From Streptomyces sp. NBC_01197 (GTDB taxonomy: Bacteria; Actinomycetota; Actinomycetes; Streptomycetales; Streptomycetaceae): a stretch of DNA of 64,000 bases. The notes under the pieces were generated by a model. That model had not been told where the DNA came from. It saw nothing but the letters and a program-made list of their open reading frames with translations, and made no database searches. How positions within the stretch are numbered: position 1 is the stretch's first letter; every line of letters starts with the position of its first letter. Both the position numbers and the translations under genes were made by a program. The stretch is from the NCBI RefSeq assembly GCF_036010505.1, contig NZ_CP108569.1, forward strand, positions 5,757,001 to 5,821,000. The letters are read 5' to 3'. Shown here piece after piece: positions 8,415-16,868 of the stretch.

Positions 8415-9677
8415 GTGACACCACCGTCGAAAGCTGCCACCCGCTACGCCCGGGCCCGCGGCTGGCTGCGCGCCCATCCGACGGCCCTCGACGCCGTGCT
8501 GGCCCTGGCCGTGCTCGTCTGCATGATCACCGGTTCGTTCGCCTCCACCGGCGGCCCCGACGGCCCGACCTTCGGCACCAGGAGCCCGGAGCTGCGCAGC
8601 GTCGTCCTGATGCTGGTCGGCGCCGCCGCCCTGGTGCTGCGGCGCCGCAGCCCGGTGTCCGTGCTCGCGGTGACCGGCGCGGTCACCATGGTCGAGCTGA
8701 TCGCGGGGGAGCCGCCGGCGCCGGTGGCGATGAGCGCGGTCATCGCGCTCTACACGGTCGCCTCCCGCACCGACCGCCCCACCACCTGGCGGGTCGGGCT
8801 GCTCACCATGGCGGTGCTGACGGCGTCGGCGATGTGCTTCAGCCGGACCCCCTGGTACTCGCAGGAGAACCTCGGGATCTTCGCGTGGACCGGAATGGCG
8901 TCGGCGGCGGGCGACGCCGTACGCAGCCGCCGCGCCTTCGTCGACGCCATCCGGGAGCGGGCCGAGCGGGCGGAACGCACCCGCGACGAGGAGGCCAGAC
9001 GCCGGGTCGCCGAGGAGCGGCTGCGGATCGCCCGTGACCTCCACGACGTCGTCGCCCACCACATCGCCCTGGTCAACGTCCAGGCCGGGGTGGCGGCCCA
9101 CGTCATGGACAAGCGCCCCGACCAGGCCAAGGAGGCACTCGCCCACGTACGGGAGGCCAGTCGCTCCGCGCTGAACGAACTGCGCGCCACCGTCGGCCTG
9201 CTGCGCCAGTCCGGCGACCCCGAGGCACCCACCGAACCGGCGCCGGGACTCGCGGTGCTCGACGAGCTGGTCGACACCTTCCGTAACGCCGGACTCCCGG
9301 TGGAGGTGGCCTGCAACCCCGAGCAGACCACCATGCCCGCCGCCGTCGACCTGGCCGCCTACCGGATCATCCAGGAGGCGCTGACCAATGTGCGCAAGCA
9401 CGCGGGGCCCGGCGCGCGGGCCGAGGTCAGCGTGGTGCGGGTGGGACCGGCCGTGGAGGTCACCGTCCTCGACGACGGCGCGGGACAGGGCGCGGAGGCC
9501 GGGCCGGAGAGTGCCGGGCATGGCGGGGCGGCGGACGGCGGGGGCCACGGCCTGACCGGGATGCGCGAGCGGGCGGCCGCGCTGCGGGGCTCCTGCTCGG
9601 CGGGGCCCCGCTACGGCGGCGGCTTCCGCGTACAGGCGATACTGCCGGTCACGGCCGGAGCGGGGGAGGACGTATGA
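8415..9677 (+). CDS. NarL-type two-component sensor histidine kinase
   Basis: This protein is about 420 residues. The start is uncertain: GTG 8415 (VTPPSKAATR) or TTG 8406, neither with a strong ribosome site. The first 150 residues contain about five hydrophobic helices (for example ALDAVLALAVLVCMITGSFA) with almost no extracytoplasmic loop, so it is likely to sense within the membrane. The HisKA_3 dimerisation box RIARDLHDVVAHHIALVNVQ gives the phosphorylated histidine near residue 210. The HATPase domain carries the N box (EALTNVRKHA), G1 (VLDDGAGQG) and G2 (GGHGLTGMRERAAAL). It overlaps the response regulator by four bases (ATGA), so the two form one operon. Confidence 0.93.
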   Translation: MTPPSKAATRYARARGWLRAHPTALDAVLALAVLVCMITGSFASTGGPDGPTFGTRSPELRSVVLMLVGAAALVLRRRSPVSVLAVTGAVTMVELIAGEPPAPVAMSAVIALYTVASRTDRPTTWRVGLLTMAVLTASAMCFSRTPWYSQENLGIFAWTGMASAAGDAVRSRRAFVDAIRERAERAERTRDEEARRRVAEERLRIARDLHDVVAHHIALVNVQAGVAAHVMDKRPDQAKEALAHVREASRSALNELRATVGLLRQSGDPEAPTEPAPGLAVLDELVDTFRNAGLPVEVACNPEQTTMPAAVDLAAYRIIQEALTNVRKHAGPGARAEVSVVRVGPAVEVTVLDDGAGQGAEAGPESAGHGGAADGGGHGLTGMRERAAALRGSCSAGPRYGGGFRVQAILPVTAGAGEDV

Positions 9678-10354
9678 CGATCAGGGTGTTGCTCGCCGAC
9701 GACCAGACGCTGCTGCGCAGCGCGTTCCGGGTGCTGGTGGACTCGGAGCCCGACATGGAGGTCGTCGGGGAGGCGGCGGACGGCGCGGAGGCGGTGGCCC
9801 TCGCCCGCTCGGAGGCCCCCGATGTGGTGCTGATGGACATCCGGATGCCCGGCACGGACGGACTCGCCGCCACCCGCATGATCAGCACCGACCCCGAACT
9901 CACCGCGGTGCACGTGGTGATGCTCACGACCTTCGAGGTGGACGAGTACGTGGTCCAGTCGCTGCGGGCCGGCGCTTCCGGCTTCCTCGGCAAGGGCGCG
10001 GAGCCGGAGGAGCTGCTCAACGCGATCCGTATCGCGGCGGCGGGGGAGGCGCTGCTCTCCCCGGTGGCAACCAAGGGGCTCATCGCGCGTTTCCTTGCCC
10101 AGGGCGGCAGTTCGGACGGATCGGGCCCCGAGGCGTACGCGGGGCGGCTCGCCGCGCTCACCGTCCGCGAGCGGGAGGTCCTCGTCCAGGTCGGCGGCGG
10201 CCACTCCAACGACGAGATCGCCGAGCGGCTGTCCGTCAGCCCGCTCACCGTCAAGACCCATGTGAACCGGGCGATGGCGAAGCTCGGGGCCCGCGATCGG
10301 GCCCAATTGGTGGTAATCGCCTACGAATCGGGCCTGGTCCACCCAAGGGCGTAG
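9674..10354 (+). CDS. NarL/FixJ-family response regulator
   Basis: This 226-residue regulator has a receiver domain with acidic pocket DD at 9-10, phospho-acceptor Asp55 (VVLMDIRMPG), and the conserved lysine in GFLGKGAEPEEL. A C-terminal LuxR-type helix-turn-helix follows (LTVREREVLVQVGGGHSNDEIAERLSVSPLTVKTHV, read in two halves). It is the cognate partner of the kinase ending at 9677. The next gene is an RND efflux pump 181 bases downstream with no terminator visible between them, so control of the pump by this pair is a reasonable inference. Confidence 0.95.
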   Translation: MTIRVLLADDQTLLRSAFRVLVDSEPDMEVVGEAADGAEAVALARSEAPDVVLMDIRMPGTDGLAATRMISTDPELTAVHVVMLTTFEVDEYVVQSLRAGASGFLGKGAEPEELLNAIRIAAAGEALLSPVATKGLIARFLAQGGSSDGSGPEAYAGRLAALTVREREVLVQVGGGHSNDEIAERLSVSPLTVKTHVNRAMAKLGARDRAQLVVIAYESGLVHPRA

Positions 10355-10412
10355 CGGCGGCATACTCCAGCTGCTGTATGCGCCGGATAAGTAGGGCACC
10401 TGGGAGCGACGA

Positions 10413-10428
10413 ATCCGGCCTGCCGGAT
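10413..10428. promoter_or_regulatory. Palindrome ATCCGGC-CT-GCCGGAT upstream of the efflux pump
   Basis: A perfect 7+7 inverted repeat with a two-base centre lies about 108 bases before the RND pump ATG. A second copy of the half site (GCCGGATA) occurs at 10382-10389. It could be the binding site for the adjacent response regulator or a local repressor. A hairpin role is also possible. Confidence 0.4.
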
Positions 10429-10535
10429 AGCTGAAGGTAGACGTGGGTCATACGTGTCCCTCCCCTCGTACCCCCGCACACCCTCAGCCATTCCTCCGGC
10501 TCCACCTGCCTCGTACGCCACAGAAGAGAGACCCC

Positions 10536-13500
10536 ATGTCCTGGCTGTCCAGATTCAGCCTCGCGCAACGGGCCCTGATCGGGCTGATATCGATCGTCGC
10601 CGTCGTCTTCGGTGCGATCGCGATACCGCAGCTCAAGCAGCAGCTGCTGCCCACCATCGAACTGCCGATGGTGTCGGTGCTCGCCCCGTACCAGGGCGCG
10701 TCCCCCGACGTGGTCGAGAAGCAGGTCGTCGAGCCGCTCGAAGACACGATCAAGGCTGTCGACGGCATCAAGGGCGTGACCTCCACGGCGAGCGAGGGCA
10801 ACGCCGTGATCATGGCCCAGTTCGACTACGGCAACGGCACCAAGCAGCTCGTCGCCGATGTCCAGCAGGCCGTGAACCGGGCCCGGGTGAAGATCCCCGA
10901 CTCGGTCGACCCGCAGGTCGTCGCCGGTTCGACCGACGACATCCCGACGGTCGTCCTCGCCGTCACCTCCAACAAGGACCAGCAGGCGCTCTCCGACCAG
11001 CTCGACCGTTCGGTCGTCCCGGTTCTGCAGAACATCGACGGCGTCGGCCAGGTCAGCGTCGACGGCGTGCGGGACCTCCAGGTCACCGTCACCCCCGACG
11101 TCAAGAAGCTGGCCGGCGCCGGACTGAACGCGGCGACGCTCAGCCAGGCTCTCCAGGCGGGCGGCGCCACGCTCCCGGCCGGGTCCTTCTCCGAGGACGG
11201 CAAGAGCCGCACGGTCCAGGTCGGCGGCGGCTACACCTCGCTGAAGCAGATCGAGGACCTGCGCGTCACCGGTCAGCCCGCGCCGGGCGGTGTGTCCACG
11301 GGCCGCCAGGCCCCGAAGCCGGTCCGCCTCGGTGACATCGCCAAGGTCGCCGAGCAGCCCGCGAGCGCGGTCTCCATCACCCGTACGGACGGAAAGCCCA
11401 GCCTCTCCCTCTCGCTGACGATGGACCAGGACGGCAGCGCCGTCGCCATCTCCGACGCGGTCAAGGACAAGCTCCCCGAGCTGCGCAGGACCCTCGGCTC
11501 CGGCAGCGATCTGAAGGTCATCTTCGACCAGGGCCCGTCCGTCTCGAAGTCCATCTCCGGCCTCACCACCGAGGGCGCGCTCGGCCTCCTCTTCGCCGTG
11601 ATCGTCATCCTGGTCTTCCTGGCGTCGCTGCGCTCCACCCTGGTCACCGCGCTCTCCATCCCGCTCTCGGTGCTCCTGGCGCTGATCGTGCTGTGGACCC
11701 GCGACCTCTCGCTCAACATGCTCACCCTCGGCGCGCTGACCATCGCGATCGGCCGGGTGGTCGACGACTCGATCGTCGTCCTGGAGAACATCAAGCGGCA
11801 CCTGAGCTACGGCGAGGAGCGCCGGACGGCGATCATCAGCGCGGTCCGGGAGGTCGCGGGCGCGGTCACCTCCTCCACGCTGACCACCGTGGCGGTCTTC
11901 CTGCCGATCGGCCTCGTCGGCGGCATGGTGGGCCAGCTCTTCGGCTCGTTCTCCATCACGATCACCGCGGCGCTGCTCGCCTCGCTGCTGGTCTCGCTGA
12001 CTGTGGTCCCGGTCTTCTCGTACTGGTTCCTGCGCGCCCCCAAGGGCTCGGCCGGTGCCGACCCGCAGGAGCTGCGCCGCAGGGCCGAGGAGAAGGAGGA
12101 GCGCAGCCGTCTGCAGCGCTTCTACGTCCCGGTGCTGCGCTTCGCGACCCGGCGCCGTATCACCAGCCTGGTCATCGCGGCCGTGGTGCTCATCGCCACC
12201 TTCGGCATGGCCCCGCTGCTCAAGACCAACTTCTTCGACCAGGGCGACCAGGACACCCTGTCGCTCACCCAGAAGCTCGCCCCGGGCACCAGCCTGCAGG
12301 CCGCCGACACCGCGGCCAAGAAGGTCGAGAAGGTGCTTGACGGCATCGACACGATCAAGGACTACCAGGTCACGGTCGGCTCCTCCGGCTTCGCCGCTGC
12401 CTTCGGCGGAGGTACGGGCGCCAACCAGGCCTCGTACCAGGTGACCCTGAAGAACGCGTCGGACTACGACGCGACCCAGGACCGTATCGAGAAGGGCCTG
12501 GCCAAGCTGCACGGCATCGGCGACGCCAGTGTCGGCAGCGGCGGCGGCTTCGGCAACCAGGACCTCAGCGTCGTGGTCAAGGCCGGCGACGGCGACACCC
12601 TCAAGAAGGCGTCCGAGCAGGTACGGGCCGCTGTGGCCGAGCTCGACCACGTCAAGGACGTGCAGAGCGACCTCTCGCAGAGCGTGCCGCGCATCTCGGT
12701 GAAGACCAACGACAAGGCGGCCGCGGCGGGCTTCAACGAGACGACGCTGGGCGCGGCCGTCGGCCAGGCGGTCCAGGGCACCACGTCGGGCAAGGCGATC
12801 CTGGACGACACCGAGCGGGACGTCGTCGTGAAGTCGGCGCAGCCGGCCACCACCCTCGCCCAGCTGAGGAACCTCAGCCTCGGCGCGGTCAAGCTCGGCG
12901 ACATCGCCACGGTCGAGCTGGTCCCGGGGCCGGTCTCGATGACCCGCATCGACGGCGCCCGCGCCGCGACGATCACGGCGAAGCCGACCGGTGACAACAC
13001 GGGCGCGGTCACCACCGCGCTCCAGTCCAGGATCAAGGACGTCGAGAAGACGCTGCCCAGCGGTGCGACCGTCCAGATCGGCGGTGTCTCCTCCGACCAG
13101 AGCGACGCGTTCAAGAACCTGGCGCTGGCCATGCTGGCCGCCGTCGCGATCGTCTTCATGCTGCTGGTGGCGACGTTCCGCTCGCTGGTCCAGCCGCTGA
13201 TCCTGCTGGTCTCGATCCCGTTCGCGGCCACCGGCGCCATCGGCCTGCTGCTCGCCACCGGCACCCCGATGGGCGTCCCGGCGATGATCGGCATGCTGAT
13301 GCTCATCGGCATCGTGGTCACCAACGCGATCGTGCTGATCGACCTGATCAACCAGTACCGCTCGCAGGGCCTCGGCGTGGTCGAGGCGGTCATGGAGGGC
13401 GGCAGGCACCGTCTGCGGCCGATCCTGATGACCGCACTGGCGACGATCTTCGCGCTGCTCCCGATGGCGCTCGGCGTCACCGGCGAGGGCGGCTTCATCT

Positions 13501-13709
13501 CGCAGCCCCTGGCGGTGGTGGTGATCGGCGGTCTGATCACCTCGACGCTGCTGACGCTGCTGCTCGTGCCGACGCTCTACGCGCTGGTGGAGCTCCGCAA
13601 GGAGCGCCGCTCGGTGAAGAAGGCGGCCAAGCGCGAGAAGAAGTCGGGCGATACGGCTCCCACGGGTGCCGAGTCGCCGTCGGACGAGCCGGAGCCGGCG
13701 AACGTCTGA
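10536..13709 (+). CDS. RND-family efflux transporter permease (AcrB-like, single chain)
   Basis: This is a 1057-residue inner-membrane exporter from ATG (MSWLSRFSLAQRALIG), preceded by AGAAGAGAG. The layout is the AcrB type. TM1 spans about residues 10-30, followed by a large extracytoplasmic domain (LLPTIELPMVSVLAPYQGAS). A helix block follows at about 350-520 with the RND motif IAIGRVVDDSIVVLENI, where two acids sit for proton relay. A second large loop and a second helix block near 870-1020 follow (MLLVATFRSLVQPLILLVSI and GIVVTNAIVLIDLINQYR). The C-terminus is charged (KKAAKREKKSGD). Streptomyces lacks a Gram-negative outer membrane, so it must act without TolC. Substrate is unknown. Confidence 0.95.
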   Translation: MSWLSRFSLAQRALIGLISIVAVVFGAIAIPQLKQQLLPTIELPMVSVLAPYQGASPDVVEKQVVEPLEDTIKAVDGIKGVTSTASEGNAVIMAQFDYGNGTKQLVADVQQAVNRARVKIPDSVDPQVVAGSTDDIPTVVLAVTSNKDQQALSDQLDRSVVPVLQNIDGVGQVSVDGVRDLQVTVTPDVKKLAGAGLNAATLSQALQAGGATLPAGSFSEDGKSRTVQVGGGYTSLKQIEDLRVTGQPAPGGVSTGRQAPKPVRLGDIAKVAEQPASAVSITRTDGKPSLSLSLTMDQDGSAVAISDAVKDKLPELRRTLGSGSDLKVIFDQGPSVSKSISGLTTEGALGLLFAVIVILVFLASLRSTLVTALSIPLSVLLALIVLWTRDLSLNMLTLGALTIAIGRVVDDSIVVLENIKRHLSYGEERRTAIISAVREVAGAVTSSTLTTVAVFLPIGLVGGMVGQLFGSFSITITAALLASLLVSLTVVPVFSYWFLRAPKGSAGADPQELRRRAEEKEERSRLQRFYVPVLRFATRRRITSLVIAAVVLIATFGMAPLLKTNFFDQGDQDTLSLTQKLAPGTSLQAADTAAKKVEKVLDGIDTIKDYQVTVGSSGFAAAFGGGTGANQASYQVTLKNASDYDATQDRIEKGLAKLHGIGDASVGSGGGFGNQDLSVVVKAGDGDTLKKASEQVRAAVAELDHVKDVQSDLSQSVPRISVKTNDKAAAAGFNETTLGAAVGQAVQGTTSGKAILDDTERDVVVKSAQPATTLAQLRNLSLGAVKLGDIATVELVPGPVSMTRIDGARAATITAKPTGDNTGAVTTALQSRIKDVEKTLPSGATVQIGGVSSDQSDAFKNLALAMLAAVAIVFMLLVATFRSLVQPLILLVSIPFAATGAIGLLLATGTPMGVPAMIGMLMLIGIVVTNAIVLIDLINQYRSQGLGVVEAVMEGGRHRLRPILMTALATIFALLPMALGVTGEGGFISQPLAVVVIGGLITSTLLTLLLVPTLYALVELRKERRSVKKAAKREKKSGDTAPTGAESPSDEPEPANV

Positions 13710-13724
13710 CCGCCCTGGCATGAC

Positions 13725-13764
13725 GAGGGGCCTGTCCCACACGAGCGGGTGGGACAGGCCCCTC
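13725..13764. terminator. Bidirectional terminator between efflux pump and DUF397 gene
   Basis: A perfect 16-base-pair stem (GAGGGGCCTGTCCCAC with its complement) has an eight-base loop. It is placed between two convergent genes and is among the clearest terminators in the window. Confidence 0.9.
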
Positions 13765-13789
13765 CGGGTTCCCGCTTGCTGCTTGAGCG

Positions 13790-13990
13790 CTACTGCTGCT
13801 TGAGCGAGGAGACGAACGAACCCCAGGCTGCGGCCTGGACGATGAGTGCCGGGCCGGTGGGGTTCTTGCTGTCGCGTACGGGGACGATGCCGGGGAAATC
13901 GTCGGTGATCTCGACGCATTCGCCCCCGTTGGTGTTGCTGTAGCTGCTGCGGCGCCAGTGGGCGGTGCCCAACTCGGGGGAGTGGGTCAT
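13790..13990 (-). CDS. DUF397 protein
   Basis: This 66-residue protein starts MTHSPELGTAHWRRSSYSN. It has the DUF397 signature: W-R-x-SSYS near the start, GGECVEI, VPVRDSKNP, and the final WGSFVSSLK. DUF397 proteins are numerous in Streptomyces and nearly always lie beside a WhiJ-type XRE regulator; some such pairs affect development and antibiotic output. Its ATG overlaps the stop of the XRE gene (ATGA), so the two are co-translated. An upstream in-frame Met would give 97 residues, but it lies inside the XRE gene. Confidence 0.92.
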   Translation of the reverse strand: MTHSPELGTAHWRRSSYSNTNGGECVEITDDFPGIVPVRDSKNPTGPALIVQAAAWGSFVSSLKQQ

Positions 13991-14814
13991 GGTCGGTAGT
14001 CCTCCATCGTGGTCCGGATCAGTTCCGCCGACTCGGCCAGGGGGAGGGAGTTGGCGCGCAGTACCTCGTACTGGCGTCGCCACTTCTTCACCGCGGCCGG
14101 GTCCTCGTAGAGATGACCGGCCTGGATGCCCTCCTCGTACGCCACCGAAGTGCCGTCGGGCAGGGCCAGCAGAGTCAGCGCGCCACCCAAGAGCGAGTGT
14201 GGCCCCGCACTGAACGGCATCACCTGAACTTTACTGTTCGGAGTATCCACCTGCTCCAGCAGCGAAGCCAGTTGCTCACGCATACAGGCAGGCCCGCCCA
14301 CCTGTCGTCGCAGCACGGCCTCATCGATGATCGCCCACCGGAACGGTGGGTCCTCCGAACGCTGGCGTTCCTGCCGCGACATGCGTGCGGTGACGCGTTC
14401 CTCGACCTGTTCGGCGCTCAGGTCCTCCTGGCAACGGAGCAACTCCCGTGCGTACTCCTCGATCTGGAACAGGCCTGGCAGTGCCTGCGCGCCGTACTGC
14501 TCTATCACCTCGGACCGGAACTCGAAGTCCATGTACCGCTGGTACTGGTCGGGATGGATCTCCCGCCGGGCCAGCTCGTACAGCCCGTGGAAGTGGTCGT
14601 CCGTCCCGAAGGCCATGTCCAGCCGGCTGGGGATGTCCGGTGGCGGCATCAGGTCAGCCGTCTCGATCCGGGCCAGCGTGCTCTTGCTGGAGTTCACGAT
14701 GCCCGCGAGCTGTACGAGCGACAGGCCGGCCCGCTCGCGGTGACGGCGCTGCTCGGAGCCGAAGTAGTGGCGGGCGGAGAGATAAGGGGTGAGCGGCTGG
14801 GGCTTGAACGTCAC
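13987..14814 (-). CDS. WhiJ-like XRE-family regulator with DUF5753 domain
   Basis: This 275-residue protein starts at GTG 14814 (VTFKPQPLTPYLSAR), with GAAAGG eight bases upstream. The N-terminal HTH_31 helix-turn-helix spans about residues 20-75 (REGAGL-type turn: RERAGLSLVQLAGIVNSSKS, then TLARIE). The C-terminal DUF5753 domain carries YGAQALPGLFQIEEYARELL, RQERQ and VQVMPFSAGPH. This is the architecture of the WhiJ family of developmental regulators. The longer frame to 15366 is an Arg/Pro-rich shadow. It is divergent from a small gene at 14964, forming the usual XRE/DUF397/partner cluster. Confidence 0.94.
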   Translation of the reverse strand: MTFKPQPLTPYLSARHYFGSEQRRHRERAGLSLVQLAGIVNSSKSTLARIETADLMPPPDIPSRLDMAFGTDDHFHGLYELARREIHPDQYQRYMDFEFRSEVIEQYGAQALPGLFQIEEYARELLRCQEDLSAEQVEERVTARMSRQERQRSEDPPFRWAIIDEAVLRRQVGGPACMREQLASLLEQVDTPNSKVQVMPFSAGPHSLLGGALTLLALPDGTSVAYEEGIQAGHLYEDPAAVKKWRRQYEVLRANSLPLAESAELIRTTMEDYRP

Positions 14815-14963
14815 GGTGCGTGCCTTTCGTGTGTCCCGTTCCCAAGGCCGGGACAGCGGCGCCCTGTTGAGGTGGAGTTCCCCAGGGCGACGATTGCGGC
14901 ACACACCGTAACCACCCTCTTGCGCGGTGCGCCAGAGGGTCAGCTCCGGAGGTAGCGACCGAC

Positions 14964-15272
14964 ATGATGTTCGACGGACAGGGCCGGGCCCTGCGACTGC
15001 TCCCGTGGACCAACGAGCGCGGCGGCCCGTGCTGGCTGAGCACGGCGAACCCGGACAGCCACCTCTCCCGGGTGGCCGACGAACTGGAGACCGAGATGAT
15101 CGCCTCGGCCGAGTACGTACTGGAGCAGGCCCGGGAGCTGTTGGCGGAGACCGTGGTGGGGGAGCGGGAGCTACGGTTCGCGGGCACCCGGCTCGCCGAG
15201 TCGCTGGGGGACACCCTGCGGATCGCGGAGAGCCGGGGCCGGCGGCTGGAGAGCGGCGGGAACGCCGGCTGA
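14964..15272 (+). CDS. Small protein divergent from the WhiJ-like regulator
   Basis: This 102-residue protein (MMFDGQGRALRLLPWTNERG) has a GGAGG about ten bases before the first ATG; the second Met is an alternative. It begins with a short segment rich in Trp, Pro and Gly and then forms one long Glu/Leu/Arg-rich helix (VADELETEMIASAEYVLEQA onwards). Similar genes lie opposite WhiJ-type regulators across Streptomyces and may encode an antisigma-like or partner protein. That role is inferred from context only. Confidence 0.8.
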   Translation: MMFDGQGRALRLLPWTNERGGPCWLSTANPDSHLSRVADELETEMIASAEYVLEQARELLAETVVGERELRFAGTRLAESLGDTLRIAESRGRRLESGGNAG

Positions 15273-15369
15273 CGGCGGGGCGGTTGGCGTCAGGCGGCCC
15301 CGCTGGGAGCCCGGTACACCGACCTCCAACAGTGGACCGGGCCTTCTGCGGCCACGCCGCAGGCAACCC

Positions 15370-16551
15370 CTATGGCAGCGCCAGCATCCGCTCGAGCGCC
15401 AGCTTCGCGTACTTCTCGGTCTCCGGATCGACCTCGATCCGGTTCACGAGGTTCCCCTCCGCCAGCGACTCCAGCGTCCACACCAGATGCGGCAGATCGA
15501 TCCGGTTCATCGTCGAGCAGAAGCACACCGTCTTGTCGAGGAAGACGATCTCCTTGTCCGGGTGCGCGTTGGCCACCCGGCGCACCAGGTTGAGCTCGGT
15601 CCCGATCGCCCACTTCGAACCGGCGGGCGCCGCGTCGAGCGCCTTGATGATGTACTCGGTCGAGCCCACCTCGTCCGCCGCCGAGACGACCTCGTGCTTG
15701 CACTCGGGGTGCACCAGCACCCGTACGCCGGGTATCCGCTCGCGGACGTCGTTCACCGAGTCCAGCGAGAACCGCCCGTGCACCGAGCAGTGCCCGCGCC
15801 ACAGGATCATCTTCGCGCCGCGCAGCTGCTCGGCGGTGAGGCCGCCGTTCGGCTTGTGCGGGTTGTAGAGGACGCAGTCGTCCAGCGACATCCCCAGGTC
15901 CCGTACCGCGGTGTTGCGGCCCAGGTGCTGGTCGGGGAGGAAGAGGACCTGCTCGCCCTGGTCGAAGGCCCACTCCAGGGCGCGCTTCGCGTTCGACGAC
16001 GTACAGATGGTGCCGCTGTGCCGACCGGTGAAGGCCTTGATGTCGGCGGACGAGTTCATGTACGAGACGGGCACGACCCGGTCGGCGACGCCGGCGTCGG
16101 TCAGCACGTCCCAGCACTCGGCGACCTGCTCGGCGGTGGCCATGTCGGCCATCGAACAGCCCGCCGCCAGGTCGGGGAGCACGACCTTCTGGTCGTCGGT
16201 GGTCAGGATGTCCGCAGACTCGGCCATGAAGTGCACGCCGCAGAAGACGATGTACTCGGCCTCCGGCCTGGCGGCCGCGTCGCGGGCGAGCTTGAAGGAG
16301 TCGCCGGTCACGTCGGCGAACTGGATGACCTCGTCGCGCTGGTAGTGGTGGCCGAGCACGAAGACCTTGTCCCCGAGCTTCTCCTTGGCCACGCGGGCGC
16401 GCTCCACCAGGTCCGGGTCGGACGGAGAGGGCAGGTCGCCCGGGCACTCCACACCGCGCTCGCTCTTCGGGTCGGCCTCCCGGCCGAGCAGCAGCAGCGC
16501 GAGCGGCGAGGGCTGTACATCGAGATCCTGACGGGGCTGGGCGGTGGTCAC
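15370..16551 (-). CDS. nadA: Quinolinate synthase NadA
   Basis: NadA condenses iminoaspartate with dihydroxyacetone phosphate to make quinolinate for NAD synthesis, using an oxygen-sensitive [4Fe-4S] cluster. The 393-residue product from GTG 16551 (VTTAQPRQDLDVQP) shows VFVLGHHYQRDEVI, the three cluster cysteines in IVFCGVHFMAES, LVHPECKHEV and FLDKTVCFCSTMN, and YMNSSADIKAF. I prefer 16551 to GTG 16560 because an AAAGG lies about nine bases ahead of it. The gene stands alone: the usual nadB/nadC do not follow. It is divergent from erpA, which supplies Fe-S clusters. Three palindromes overlay its predicted promoter. Confidence 0.96.
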   Translation of the reverse strand: MTTAQPRQDLDVQPSPLALLLLGREADPKSERGVECPGDLPSPSDPDLVERARVAKEKLGDKVFVLGHHYQRDEVIQFADVTGDSFKLARDAAARPEAEYIVFCGVHFMAESADILTTDDQKVVLPDLAAGCSMADMATAEQVAECWDVLTDAGVADRVVPVSYMNSSADIKAFTGRHSGTICTSSNAKRALEWAFDQGEQVLFLPDQHLGRNTAVRDLGMSLDDCVLYNPHKPNGGLTAEQLRGAKMILWRGHCSVHGRFSLDSVNDVRERIPGVRVLVHPECKHEVVSAADEVGSTEYIIKALDAAPAGSKWAIGTELNLVRRVANAHPDKEIVFLDKTVCFCSTMNRIDLPHLVWTLESLAEGNLVNRIEVDPETEKYAKLALERMLALP

Positions 16552-16630
16552 GACACGCACCCTTTCTTCTCAAGAAACACGTGCGGCTTGTGCCGCTCCG
16601 GTGGAGCCGGTGCGGACACCGGGGCCTTCT

Positions 16631-16700
16631 CGTCTAAATGACGCTATTTATCATAGCCGCTTCACGTCAGATTGACGATGCCAATCTCGTCAGTGTGACG
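16631..16700. promoter_or_regulatory. Array of three 13-bp palindromes, CGTCW-N3-TGACG, in the nadA-erpA intergenic region
   Basis: Three sites read CGTCTAAATGACG (16631-16643), CGTCAGATTGACG (16665-16677) and CGTCAGTGTGACG (16688-16700). Centres are 34 and 23 bases apart. They flank and overlap a predicted nadA promoter: minus-strand -10 TATGAT is the complement of 16650-16655, leaving a 95-base leader. This looks like a cooperative repressor operator. The regulator is not identified here; none of the Streptomyces consensus sites I know (iron box, Zur, LexA, NrdR) matches. Confidence 0.6.
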
Positions 16701-16868
16701 TATCCCTGGACGCCCGGTTCTGTGACGCGACGGAAGGGGTGTGCGAGCATGAAGGGGCAAAGAAGTGCCCGGCCCGGAATGAATCCGTGGCCCTGCCGGT
16801 TGCAATGGTCGGCAAGCAGTCCGTACTTCCCTGCCTCGGCGGGGAGACCCATCCCGGGAGTGAAGCAG

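Noticed and set aside
10251..13919. 1222-codon open frame antisense to the RND pump
   Set aside because: It is Arg/Asp/His/Gln-rich shadow translation of a high-GC gene; the plus-strand RND protein has clear family motifs throughout.
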